From positions 930,001 through 994,000 of the forward strand of contig JALRMH010000005.1 of the NCBI GenBank assembly GCA_026119935.1: DNA of 64,000 nt. The letters run 5' to 3'. Source of the stretch: Endothia cerciana. Lineage: Eukaryota > Ascomycota > Sordariomycetes > Diaporthales > Cryphonectriaceae. Below are positions 44,223-56,028 of this stretch, in pieces. The first letter of the stretch is position 1; every line of letters starts with the position of its first letter. The position numbers were made by a program, and so were the translations under genes. The notes under the pieces were generated by a model. That model was not told the origin of the DNA. It was given only the letters and a program-made list of their open reading frames with translations, and searched no databases.

Positions 44223-47068
44223 ATGGCCCAGCCATACAGAGACGAGCCGTCTGGTACGGCCAAGCAAGTCCGTATGGCAGGAGACGATCGAGACAGGAAC
44301 ACCGAGGTTGGTGTGACGGAGGTCAGTGGGAAGGAGGCGGAAGCCGGGTCGTCGGCGGGCAACTTCGAGACCCCTCTGGGCCGCAGAATGAGCCCTGTCG
44401 ACGACCTCAAGCACCGCCTCTCGCTATGGGGTGAGTCTAGTACCCAGCCGGCAGACAGTGATGAGGAAGGATCAGAGTACGAATTGTTATTAGATCCGAA
44501 CCTGCCCGAGGAGTATACCCGACCGCTAGCGACCCGCGTGTCCTCCCACACGACCATCAACTCCATCGACGAGGAGAAGGCGTCCAAGATCTACGACGAG
44601 GATGGCGACGAGGAGGACTCGCCGTACCCTGAAGTCCGGGCTGCTGTACACAACTACGATGTTGAAATACCTTGCAATACGGTGCGTAATATTTTCGGTA
44701 GCTGGGATTCACCTCGACTGACATACAACACAGGTTCGTGCTTGGACTATTGGCCTGATGCTTGTTGTCATCGGTGCTTCGATGAACACCCTGTTCTCAC
44801 TCCGTAACCCTTCCATCGGTCTGGGAGCACTCATTGCCCAGATCATCGCATGGCCAATTGGTCATGGATGGGCCAGGGTTATGCCCAAGAAGCAGTTCAA
44901 CACCTTCGGCCTGAAGTGGTCGCTCAACCCAGGCCCGTTCAACATCAAGGAGCACGCCATTATCGTTGTGATGGCCAGTGTGTCATTCTCTGTTGCTTAC
45001 GCGACGGATATCATCCTGGCACAGAAAGTGTTCTACAAGCAGGACTTCGGCATTGCCTGGCAGTTTATGTTAACAATCTCGACCCAGTCTCTCGGCTACG
45101 GCATCGCGGGCATCATGAGGAGGTTCCTAGTGTACCCGGCATCAATGATCTGGCCCGCCAACTTAGTGTCTGCGACGCTGATGAACGCCATGTACGAAAA
45201 GAACGAGCACCCCGACCCCACTGTCCTTGGTGGCATGATGCCTCGCTACAGGTGGTTCGCGTACATCACCTTCGGTGCCTTCGTGTACTACTTCATACCT
45301 GGCTTCTTCGCTCAGTTCTTGAGCACCTTTGCCTTTGCCACCTGGATTGCCCCCCAGAATCCGGTGATCAACCAGCTCTTCGGCGCTACCACAGGCTTGT
45401 CGATTATTCCCATCACCTTTGACTGGACTCAGATCTCAGGCTTCGTTGGCTCCCCACTGATCCCCCCGTGGCACGCCATTGCCAACACCCTCATTGGTGT
45501 CGTGGTCTTCTTCATCTTTGGCGCTTCTCTGTTCCACTACACAGGGACTTGGTACGGTCAATTCCTGCCCATGAGCGACTCGGGAACCTACGATAACACT
45601 GGCGCCCCTTACAACACGTCGCGCATCTTGACGCCAGAACTCACCCTCGACCAGCAGGCATACGAGAACTACTCGCCCCTCTTCATCAGGTATGTACTTT
45701 CGTCCACTCCACATGGATTTGTGCGGCGGGGCGACTGACTTGCATTTGCAGCACAACTTTTGCTCTCTCCTACGGTCTATCCTTCGCTGCCATTGCGTCT
45801 CTCATCGTTTACACGTATTTACATCACGGCGAGAGGATCTGGACCCAGTGGAGACACAGTAAGAGTGAGCCTGATGACATCCATATGAAGCTCATGAGAA
45901 AGTACCCTGAGGCCCCCACATGGTGGTACGGGGGCCTATTTGTCCTCGTGAGTTACCTCCGTCCCCTGTCCCCTAGGTATGTCTAGATCATAAGCTGATA
46001 TGATCTATAGATGCTGGGTCTTGGTTTCGTCACTGTATTGGCCTATCCAACCAACCTGAACTGGTGGTCTTTCCTGCTGGCTGTGGCCATCTCCTTTGGG
46101 TTCTCCCTGCCTATTGGAATCATTCAGGCTATCACGAACAACCAGATTGGTCTGAACGTGTTGACCGAGTTTGTCTATGGCTACATCCAGCCTGGACGGC
46201 CTCTGGCGCTCATGATGTGGGTGCCAACGGATCACTTTGCCACCTGCGGACAAGGTATGCTGACTTACATACAGCTTCAAAACGTTCGGCTACATCACGA
46301 TGAGCCAGGCACTGTCCTTCGTGTCTGACCTGAAGTTCGGCCACTACATGAAGATCCCGCCGCGGACCATGTTCATGGCTCAGGTTGTGGCAACGACCTT
46401 CTCCTGCTTCATCCAGATCATCGTCCTCAATACATCGCTCGGCGCTATACCCGAAGTTTGCACAACGACCCAGCGCGACCACTTCACCTGTCCAGGTGGC
46501 AAAGTCTTCTTCTCAGGTACGCTTCCCATCCACCGAAGGTTCATGCGCGTCTCAGAACCACGCTAACAATGTGGCAGCCTCCGTCATCTGGGGTCTTCTC
46601 GGCCCATCCCGCATCTTCTCTCCCGGCCAGATCTACTCCGGCCTCTTCATTTTCTTCGGCGTAGGCGCTGTCGTTCCAGTAATATTCTACTACGCCATGA
46701 AGCGCTGGCCCAGGTCCCCCGCCAGGTACCTCATCGCCCCCGTCATCTTCGGCGGCTCCGGCTCCATCCCTCCTGCCACGCCCCTCAACTACCTGTCCTG
46801 GGGCATCGTCGGTTTCGTGTTCCAGTACCTCATCAAGAAGCGCCACTTCAGGTGGTGGAGCCGCCTCAACTTCCTCACCTCGTCGGGCCTCGACCTTGGT
46901 CTGGCGCTGAGCACCTTGGTCATCTTCTTCGCGTTCACGCTGAACAACATCAACCCGCCTTCGTGGTGGGGAAATGATATCGTGACGCAGACGATGGACG
47001 CCCAGGATACCGCCATCCAGGTGGTGCTGCCGGTGGGACAGACGTTCGGGCCGGAGACGTGGCATTAA
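44223..47068 (+). CDS. OPT-family oligopeptide transporter
   Basis: Six exons (44223-44681, 44734-45689, 45752-45947, 46011-46216, 46275-46516, 46578-47068) give 849 residues. Family knowledge: OPT proteins are proton-coupled plasma-membrane importers of tetra/pentapeptides, glutathione or metal-peptide complexes. Seen: a hydrophilic N-terminus of about 140 residues with SPYPEVRAAV, then about 13-16 hydrophobic segments, with the family blocks SLRNPSIGLGALIAQIIAWP, PKKQFNTFGLKWSLNPGPFN, MRRFLVYPASMIWPANLVSA, GYIQPGRPLALM, FKTFGYITMSQALSFVSDLK and FGHYMKIPPRTMFMAQVVAT, ending GQTFGPETWH. The fourth intron starts with GTGGGT; using it restores the RPLALMIFKTFGYITM block. The peptide-transporter subgroup is more likely than the metal YSL subgroup because of SPYPEVR and KIPPR. 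There is no neighbouring peptidase gene to hint at the substrate. Confidence 0.95.
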
Positions 47069-48853
47069 AATGTTCTCGCGGGTTAAGGGTATCTGGGTAT
47101 TGGGCTTCTCCGCGCAGGAGCAATATGGGCTGGGCTGGGAGTTTCAAAGAGAGGCATGGCGCTGGGAATTTCGTGAGGCGCACTGTACAACATACCTGTG
47201 ATGGTCCCGCCCCCCCCCGAGGTCCATATTTGTCCCTCGATATATAAACCCTGTACCTTGTTTATACACCGAATCTCTATCCTCTATAACAATCACGTCG
47301 TCCGCCTGCCTGCTCTACAAGCAGTGCCTCAAATGCCCAAGGCCGAGGGCTTGTGCGACGGGCAATCGAGCCCCCGCTGCCAAGACGTAAACTCGGCGCA
47401 GCGCCAGGCTGCGGCGACGAGATCACATTTGCTCGGCCGGCCTTCTCGCGCCTTGCTTTGGGCGACCGAGCCTCTCCGGCGTCCTGCGGCGCCTACCAAG
47501 CCACGCTGATGCGGAAGCCCAGTCTCGGAACGCCGGGACGCGGCTGCAGCCTGGCCTATGGACCCGACCCTCCGAGGGTCAAGATCCGGCCAAGAAAAAA
47601 AAAAAAATTGCAATCCGTTGGACCAGGCCCCTTCCCACGAGTGATCTAGTTCTGGCAGTCGGATGGCCTCGTGGGTTCTGTAGGCTGACGTATCGTGACG
47701 TTTCAGCCTGAGACGCTGTGGCGAGGCTGAAGCCTTGCGGTCAGCCGCACATGTAGCGCCGGAGGTTGCAAATCCCATTACTCTCCTTTTTTCTTGCGTT
47801 TACTTATATTACTGAGCCTGGGCTCGTCCATAGTTGCTCCTCCTAGCCATCATTATTTATTATTTTCTACTTCCCACCTAGAAATTAAACCAAATTAAAC
47901 CAAGTGCCATAATAGTATAACTAACATGTTCAGCCCCACATACTTTATATGTAAAATAATTAGCCTAATCAGTCAAGTATGATTAGATTCGTTGTCGATA
48001 ATTCCCGCTCCAAGACGGAGCGGATAAGGTGATGTAGTCTGAAGAGTTGGATATCTAAGGACGGGCATGTTTTCTACCACACCTCGATAGATCCGGCAGA
48101 TAGTTCTTCAGCCATTACTACCTGCCACGGGTGAGCACCTCGCTCGACCCCGACAGCCCGTTTTCCATTACAGGATGAGCTCGGCAGTGCCGCTTCCGTG
48201 CCCAAAGCTTATCCGGGCGAGGCAGGAGTATATTCTCTCTGAGGATGAAGCCAAGGACAAGCGGACACGAGGGTTCTCTGGAAAAGGCCGAGGTGCCCAG
48301 TACTTTCGTTCGCCTTGCTCTTTACGCGGCTTGATATTGAGACGTGCGCGACTGCTCATCCCCAGCGGGGTTCAACCGGATCGGAGGTGGGTTCCGACTG
48401 GGGGGGGGGGAAGGGGAAGCTCTGCCACCGGTATCCAAGTTGCCTCTTCGGATCAGGAGGAAGACTGCGGTCGGTGTAGCTATGCCTTATTAGCATACGT
48501 GTGTTCAGCGGTGTTCCAGGCGCGCGCAAATGTATCATGTTTGAGCCTGAAGCTCTCTTTCCGGTCATCACCTCTTGGCGAGGGGCACTCAGATGTGATC
48601 GAGAGTAAAGGAAGTCTAGGATTCCTAGGTCGTTAATTATTCTAACCTCTTCGCAGTATGAATATTACGCTACCAAGTAAAGCGTATCACTGACGAAGTG
48701 CACTATTCAATGAATGGCATACGACGAATGGCAAACGACCTTTACATGTTTTCTATGGCATTTGCACAACCCTTTCTCCCATTTTCCCCTCCACGTACAG
48801 AGACCCTCGGAGTGCAGCATACCATTTAACGAATGGCATAAGGCGCTACCGGT
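47069..48853. other. intergenic with AT-rich island
   Basis: 1.8 kb between converging genes. A TATATAAAC element is at about 47240-47248. From about 47780 to 48000 the sequence turns visibly AT-rich, unlike the rest of the window, and nothing codes there. A plus-strand frame (48175-48636) has no recognisable motif. Five TGGCAT/ATGCCA-containing sites occur in 48714-48875, three of them as GAATGGCA. Confidence 0.5.
47780..48000. other. AT-rich island
   Basis: A run rich in TTATT, AATTAAACC and TAATTAG in otherwise GC-rich DNA, lacking genes. It could be a relic of repeat-induced mutation in an old transposon, or a natural AT-rich spacer. No terminal repeats or transposase remains are seen. 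Confidence 0.5.
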
Positions 48854-49675
48854 CTACTCCGCAAATGCCATCATGGGATACAAGGGTATCGGCATCCCTG
48901 TACCTCCATTGAAGCTTCCATCCATCTGCGCCGCTGGCATCGGAGGTGTAGCAAATGTGGATGGTCCCGCGTCACCCGAAACGCCAAAATCATTGAGCAC
49001 ACTATCTCTGAAGAGCGCTGGATCAGTCACTGCCGCCGCCGCCGCCGCCGCCGCCCCGCCGCCGCCGGGAGGAGGGGCCCACGCCTCCCACAGGTTATCG
49101 AAGTGAAACCACTCCGTATCAGACATCATGTCTCCTCCGGCAGAGGTGGTGGGCGTAGTGGCCGAGGGCATCGTACCGGGCGATGGTGAGGGGCCGGCGA
49201 TGTTGGTAGAATTGCGGCGGGACAAGCCGGATGGTTTCGGCGCTTGGGTCTGTTGAGCCTGTGAGACAGCGGGTGTGAAGGCTGCGGGGCCCAGCTTGCT
49301 GGCCGGGATGGCTGGATTGGGATTTGGATTGGGATTAGGAGGGTGTGACAGGAAAAAGTTGGCTATTGGATCGTTCGAGGCATTACTCATTGCCCCCGTT
49401 GGCGTGTTCGGGACGGAAGGCGGATCCTGAAGTGCTGATGTTATTGTAGGGTTTCTGGTCACTACAACGTGGTTAAAGGTTGTCAGGATGTAGACCAGCC
49501 GACCGGCCTGGGGATCTGATTTGGCGCAGTAGTTCATGACCGCCATGGCCTTTTGAAAGGTCTCGGCGTAGGCGGGATTCTGGTGGAGGGAGGCGAATTC
49601 GCTACTCAGGACCACCAGGGCAGCGGCGAAGAGGAAATGTCTGGGGGAAGTCAGCCATGCATCGTAGCCGTCAAG

Positions 49676-49714
<39 letters not shown>

Positions 49715-52149
49715 TGTACAACTTACATGATGAACGGATCGCGTTGTGGTAGGTACTTGCCCTCGAAACCCATATGTACGAGTGTGACAGTATGGTAGGC
49801 AGCATTAACACAGGCCTCAGAAAACTTCTCCATTTTTGAGCCCGGGCGTATCGTCGCACGAGGTATGCCTCGCTTCTCCTGCTGTAGCCGGTTCATCAGG
49901 AAAAGAAAGAAGGGCCTCGTCAGCAGGATGACCGCATGGCAGTACAGCAGGTTGACGTGTAAGATTGCCATTCCGTGCTTCGGGTCGATCTCGCTGTTCA
50001 TTGCCTGTCGCCAGTGGAGGTTTAGATTGTACTTCTGCGGCCCCCCCTTGCACTGTTCCGATATATCTTGGGCGAGCCTGGTGGAGATCTTGCGGTGCGC
50101 ATAAATCTTTTTTAGTATGATGCCGATGACTTGACAACTCCGCACGGCTGCGTTGAGGCCACCGAAGGACGAAGAGTCGGTGTCGTTAGCTGCGAGGTAT
50201 TTGTCAGGGGTGACAAGGGCGTCTGGAGAGCAGTCGTCTTCGGAAATCGACGTCGGCCGTCCAAGGGCTGCTGCAAGGAAGCGGTCGAGGACGTATAGAC
50301 TCCGCCAGACGTTTCTCCGCTGCACGCGGTCCGGCACAGGGAAAATCACCATGGTCTCCAGTCTATGCAGGCCTAGGGCATACGCAGATCTCACGGCCAT
50401 CCCTAAGCCGTAATCAGTAGTCTGGGCAATTTGATCGGCTGGGCTTGGACGTCTTACCATGATACGCATAGGCTGCATTTCTCTTCGTCTTCGCCAGCAT
50501 GTATACGGACATGAGCAACAAGGCCTGGACAGACCAGAAATCGGCGTCCTCGAACCCTGAAGTTGGGTCTCCTAGGCACTTGGCATTTCTGAAGAAGAGC
50601 TCGGCGCGGTCCGGTTGGCCTGCCTGAAGCTTCTGTATGACCTTCTCGTCCTCGGTGCCCGAGACGGGCGTGGCGAGCAGGAGGCCAATCGCGAAGACAA
50701 GGTTGAGGAGGCACAGGAAGGTCGGTTCTGCGGCCAAGGGATCTTGGTAACAAATGTCGAGCCCCCGGGCGAAGGCCGTCCGTTCGAATACCTCGACTAG
50801 GCTGTTGGTCTGACCGAAGTCAGCACCACCACACAACATGGTCTACAAAGGCCATAGCAATGTTCGGGATGATGCCGGTACTGGATACGATAACACCGTT
50901 CTCGCCCGGAAGCGTTCGGTCGCGGCGCGATATGGCAACCTCGTGTACATGACCAAACAGCGACGTGTGCGGAAGCGACTCACATTTGTAAAGTAGGATT
51001 TTACCAGGACGTCCGCCGTTCTGCGATCTGGGAGCAGGACCGGCGCCCTAGCATCTAGTGAGAGAGTTGTCGTCGCTTCCATGAGGCGGTGGCGGCTTGG
51101 GTCCGTGGTGAACTGGGATGGGCCATCCACACTCTCCACTATCATACGGATGAACTGGAGGTATGACAGCGTCGCGGAGTCACCAAGGTATACTGAGCTT
51201 CCGGTCAGCAGGTCGGAGGGGCCGAGAGCACGGGAGCAGAACACATACAAAGCCTTCCGGTCGGATCCTGAAGCATTCTCGTCTCCGTATAGACCTCGGC
51301 GACCTCGTCAGCACCGCTCACGGTGCTCTGCCTCGAGCAGGCCTCCAGCTCCGGCTCCCGACCGGGCTGGCCAGGGACAACAGGTGGAAGTTTGGGTATG
51401 GGGGGGCCCAGCAGCCTCGTCGTCTCGTTGGCATCCAGGGCGTGATGCGGAGCAGGCGGTGGATGGCCTGGGGGAGCCGGCCCACTCCCAGAGACCTTCA
51501 ACCTCTTGGCGGCTGGTTCCGCAGCAGACCCGACAGCATCCGACGCCGACACCCTCCGGGACACAGGAGAGATGCCTGCAGCCGCAGCGAGCCCGTGGTG
51601 AGCGCCGTTCTGGTTCGGTGCGGGGCTGTTCTGCGAGACATATTCGCAGACGAAGCTCCTCTTGGTACATGTGTTGCAAGGCTGCAACCCATTGCACTAC
51701 ATGGGCCTGTGATTAGCCGCGGGGATCTTGAGCCACGTAACAAGTTAAGGGGGAGAAAAGATAGATGAGACGGATTGGGGGGTATGTACGCTCCCGGCGT
51801 CGGAAGCGGACGGAGGCTCAGCGGGCCATATCACTGGGCCCCTCGGAACCTGGTGTCCTCGCGGGCGCGGGCTTCTCCTCTGGAGGGAGGCCCCTGACGT
51901 TTCCCGCATCGCATGCTGCCCAGCACCAGGTAGGTAGGGATACATGCGGAAGTGTCTGTCTGGACGGGGCCCAGAGGAGACAAGACAGCCCGCGGGGGCA
52001 GGGGGACGGGCGTGATCGGAACAGCAGGTGGCAACGTCGAGATCCGGGAAAAAGGCATGCTCTCTCACCTTCTGCTTCCGACGCTTACAGGATTCGCAGG
52101 CCTGAGCAGTACGAATTCTCTTGTCATCGGGGACCTTTGGTCGGGTCAT
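48854..52149 (-). CDS. Zn2Cys6 transcription factor (fungal_trans domain)
   Basis: Six exons (52149-52069, 51696-51249, 51192-50984, 50842-50458, 50402-49727, 49640-48854) give 861 residues. Family knowledge: such proteins bind CGG-type half sites as dimers and control metabolic genes. Seen: cysteines 18, 21, 28, 33, 36 and 43 (CESCKRRKQK then CNGLQPCNTCTKRSFVC), a PAAKRLK nuclear-signal-like patch, and the middle homology region starting LLYLGDSATLSYLQFIRMI and continuing through FARGLDICYQDPLAAEP, KCLGDPTSGFEDADFWSVQA and MAVRSAYALGLHRLETMVIF to RRNVWRSLYVLDRFLAAALG. The C-terminal 250 residues are N/P/S-rich with WFHFDNLWEAW and an Ala/Pro/Gly run. Intron 1 is unusually long (372 bases) and falls inside the zinc cluster, between Lys27 and Cys28. 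Intron 5 contains a (CT)n microsatellite. The target is unknown; the MFS and lactonase genes are the nearest candidates. Confidence 0.88.
49676..49711. repeat. (CT)n microsatellite in intron of the Zn2Cys6 gene
   Basis: About 17 CT units on the plus strand, that is GA units in the transcript, inside intron 5 next to its donor. Confidence 0.9.
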
Positions 52150-54159
52150 TGTCCGGCAAGAGGGTGGGGTCTAGACACGAGAGGCGGCGGCAATGGTCAC
52201 AGCAGGTTCGCGACCCCGCCATGCGCGGAGGCAAGCAAGCGCCTGCCTGTGGGAGGGGAGGATGGTGTCGGAAGCGGGCCCGAGGAGGGCGAGGTGAAGC
52301 TGGCGGTCCTGGCCTCAGGTCCCCGGAGCGGATCCCCTCTCCCTTAGGACGCGGAGGATGATCGGCTAAGCCCCTTGTCCTACCCACACCGTACGGGCCG
52401 AATGCTCGCTCGGCGAGGCAAGGCCGGCAGCACGGGGGTGGGGGGAGTCGGCCTGGAGGTCTGCCTGGCGGGCTGAAAGGCAGCTGTCGTGGCACACGGA
52501 GCCGGTGGACCACCGGACTTATCGACCTCGTGATGTGTCGGTTGCCCGCCGGTCTTTTCCCTCCAGTCAAGCAAGGGAGACAAGGCGTACGAGCGGGGTC
52601 AGGGGAGGAGACGGGGACGACAGGCTCAATCAAGCTCGAAACGGACCCGGGTGACGCAGGCGAGGCCTGGTTTGAATGGCGAGGCGAGGCGAGGCCCAGG
52701 TCGGACACCAAGCTTGTGACGGAGGCTGATGAAGCACAGCAAGCTGAAGTGATTGATGCCTGCCTCTTGGGAGGATTGGGGGGGTGGTGGGCGTCCGGAC
52801 GTGAGGGCCGCCAGCTGCTGGGTCGAAGGGGGGGGGGGGGAAGCTGGAGCCGCGCAGGACCTTAAAAAAACAAAATAAAAAAACAACAAGGCCTGGGCCA
52901 AAAGTCTGTATCCCGTCCAATGCGCGAACAGAGGTGCTGGTGGTTGCAGGTGCAGGTTACAGGTGCAGATGCAGCTGGCATGGCACCAGCGAGGACCAAA
53001 TGCCCAGCGCCAGATGAGGGTGAAGGTGCGTCCAATGGTCACAGAGGGGGAGCCCAAGTGCCAGTGCGTGCCAGTGCCAGTGCCAGTGCCAGTGCCAGTG
53101 CTAGTGCCAGTGCCAGTGCCAGTGCTAGTGCTAGTGCCAGTGCCAGTGCCAGTGCTAGTGCTAGTGCTAGTGCCAGTGCCAGTGCCAGGGCCAGGGCCCG
53201 GGAGCCTCACGCAGGGACGGCTTTCTGCAAGCGGCTAGCGCAGCCACCAGGCCGGGAGGATATACTGACAAGGAGCGACAAGGGCCCGTGCTGAATTTAG
53301 GTTACTGAGTAGCGCCTGTGGCGACCAAACAGCCTTGAACAATGTCGTATTCGACCGCTGAAATGAGAAAGGGAAGAGAGGCGCCAGGACTGCTACCCAA
53401 TAGCGAAGGCGATCCCCATCCAACCCTCGCATGGCCGGACCGTCTGATCTGCCCAGGCGCTCTGGCCGGACCGTGGCCGACCGTGAATGCAGACATGGTC
53501 ACCCGTAGCAATCTCAGACAGATGCTGCACGGACGGTCACGCCTGTTCGAGACGTGATGGGCATAACCTGGGCGTGTCGTCGTGCGTAGATGTACATAGT
53601 ACGCCCTATGTACCGTGTGAAAGCGTGGGGTGCAGCCAGCGAGGGAGGGGAGGGGGGATGACGGAATTGCGCGGAGCAAAAGGCGCGTGCGATGTACCAT
53701 AGTACTGTACATAGCGGGAGCCCCAGAAGGGCTTGGACCACCGCCCATCGGATGACGCACCCGCCCACCCACCTGGAACCTCCTGCAGGTGTCCCGCGTC
53801 GTCACCAGCTGGGAAGAGGACGACAACATACCAATAGTATTCCCAGTTTCAACCCTGCTGTCGCTGAAAAAAATAAATAAATAAAGTAAAAATAAAAATA
53901 ATCCACCTCCTCGCCTCCGGTCCCTGGGGGGCAATGTCACCACCTCACTTCTCCCCTCCCGACGCAGTGAGGACCTTGTCTCTAGGTGTGTTCACAGCCA
54001 GGGGGTTCGATGAAGGTGGGGGAGGCTGGACGGGGTCGAGTCGAGCATGTCTCCCGTGAATGTGGGTATCGTCAGCCTACATATTACATATATTTCTCTC
54101 GTCGACCCCTCCGCTAATGTTACAGTGACCACCAGTGTGCAGGCCCGGCCCAGGCTGAC
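52150..54159. promoter_or_regulatory. 2.0 kb region upstream of the Zn2Cys6 gene
   Basis: It holds the promoter and leader of the regulator (minus strand) and the MFS gene's 3' end. It contains GGCGA and GGTGCA short repeats, a poly-G run at about 52830, a hexanucleotide array at 53056-53190, and a cluster of GTACATAGTA-type sites at 53588-53712. No gene is recognised. Confidence 0.5.
53056..53190. repeat. hexanucleotide array (GTGCCA / GTGCTA)n
   Basis: About 20 head-to-tail six-base units, mixing GTGCCA and GTGCTA. In one plus-strand frame it reads as an endless Ser-Ala alternation and in others as Val-Pro, Val-Leu or the like. The flanking frames have no protein-like features, so it is treated as a non-coding repeat. 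Confidence 0.9.
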
Positions 54160-56028
54160 TTATATACCACCGCTTGGCTTGTTGACGATCGGTCTCGGGT
54201 CGAACTGCCTTGCTGCAAAGTACCTGTACCGTCCCGCGTTCCTGAAACGCCACACCTTGCCCTTCCAGATAAAGGCAAACGCGAACAGCAGCACCGCCAG
54301 GCCGATCGCCCCAATGGTGTTGAACACGTTGGAGATGCCCACTGCCTCGATCCAGGGCGTCATGGCGAACACGAAGATGGTGCTCAGCGTGTTGCGCGAG
54401 AAGGTGAGGGCCACCAGGGCGTCGCCGATGATCTGGGGAAGAGGGTTAGCTTCCGGGGCCCGGTTTTACCCATCCGTGCCGTGGGGGTTTGGAGGGGGGT
54501 CGCCTCTGCCTACCTCGTTGTACGCATCCGTCATGTATGTCAGGGCGATGGAGGAGATGGGCGCAGTACCGAAGCTGCAGATGCCCCAGGCCCACGCCAC
54601 AGCGACCCACGACTGCCCATCCTGCAGGGCGTAGCCGAACCAGAACGCGCCCGCGACCTGGAACGGGATGAAAGGCACAAAGATCCAGAGGCGCATCTCC
54701 GGCTCGTAGATGCCGTCCTTCCTCTTGGCCAGGCGCAGGATGATCCTGTCGCTCAGGGGCCCGCAGATGAGCGACCCCAGGGTGTTGCCGATGAACGGGG
54801 CCAGGCTCATCAGGCCGACCTGCGTCGAGTCGAAGCTGTAGGGCGCCTCGATCATGTAGGTGCTCAGGGCGGCCGACATGACCGTGGACCAAGCCAGCAG
54901 CACCGCGTATACCAGTGACATGTACCCCACCCCGGGGATGGTCAGCAGGATCTGGAAGGGCTGGTAGGCGTGCCGGGCAAAGAGCATGAAGGGCCCTGGC
55001 GTGGTCGTCGCGAGGTTCAACATCTGCCAGTACGTCTTTCGTGGGAAGGTCGGATCGATATACACAGACGTCGGCGTGTTACCCTCCTGCGCCGACAGGG
55101 TCGTCTGGGCCTGCTTCTCGGGGTCAGAGGATGCCGGCGCCTTCCCCATGTTCTCCTTGGAATCGACATGCGAGATGCTCTCCGCCGGCGAGACCGGCTC
55201 CCCCACGAGTGCTGCCTTGGTCCAGTCAAACTTGGACTCCTCGAAGCCGAAGATGAACGCGATGAGGACGAGCCCGAAGAAGATGGTCATGTACCACCAC
55301 ACCCACCTCCAGCCTTGTGCGCTGGTGACGAATCCGGCAGCAACCGGCGCGAGGGAGCTTCCGAAGTTCGTTGCCCAGACATAGATCGAGTTCATCAGGC
55401 CTCTCTGGTGGACGAAGAAGACGTCGGCGACAGTCATCTGGACCATCGTCTCCGCCAGCGACCCCACCCAGCACTGCAGGGCATTGACACCCCACCAGTC
55501 GCCGCCTGTCTGCGTCCTCGCCGCCCAGATCATGATGGCCATCTGTGCGGCGCTGCTGAGGATGTATATGGGCCGCAGTCCGTATTTCAGCGCAAAGGGG
55601 ATCAACATGAAGCTCCCGAGAGCGAGCGTTCCGCATCCGATGGCGTATGTGTTGTTCCTGTGCACCCAGATCAGTACCTCAAAACCAACGGACCCCATAC
55701 GAAAACGCCCGGGATTGCCGTACATCAGCACGGCGGTGAAGCCTAGCTCATCCTCCATCGGGCCCCAGGTTGGGGTTGTAGCATTGATCTGGGCGAATGC
55801 CATGAGGGCGTAGAATGTCGCCAGACCAAAGTTGAGGTATTTCCTCCATTTCTGCCAGTTCAGCGGGTCATTCGGATCGTTCGTCGGCCGGGGCTGCAGG
55901 ATGATATCTGCAGCATCTGCTCCGTGGAGCCTCTCGAGCCGGACGGTTCCTGGTGGCCAGGCCGGGTCGTCGTCGATCACGACAGCGGCTGCAGCTGCAG
56001 CGGTTATGGATCCACTTCCGGCGCCCAT
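54160..56028 (-). CDS. MFS transporter (drug:H+/Hol1-like)
   Basis: Exons 56028-55724, 55657-54514 and 54432-54160 give 573 residues with 12 likely membrane segments. Family knowledge: this MFS branch (Hol1/DHA-type fungal antiporters) moves small organic molecules across the plasma membrane by proton coupling. Seen: NDPNDPLNWQKWRKYLNF before TM1, GPMEDELGFTAVLMNNTYAI spanning the first junction, ALKYGLRPIYILSSAAQ (the loop 2-3 motif), GSLAETMVQMTVADVFFVHQ and RGLMNSIYVWATNFGSSLAP, VWWYMTIFFGLVLIAFIFGF, a charged central loop with SKFDWTKAAL, TPGPFMLFARHAYQPFQILL, and SLICGPLSDRIILRLAKRKD. The N-terminus has an alanine run. The two introns are 66 and 81 bases. The ATG used is the first true ATG in frame. 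It is divergent from the lactonase gene 1.4 kb away. Confidence 0.93.

Noticed and set aside
47333..48636. Short plus-strand frames downstream of OPT near a TATATAAAC element
   Set aside because: They have no motif, no splice-consistent extension and are interrupted by an AT-rich non-coding island.
52920..53294. Plus-strand frame with a Ser-Ala repeat
   Set aside because: The repeat is a hexanucleotide microsatellite and the flanks show no protein-like sequence, so a repeat protein is not supported.
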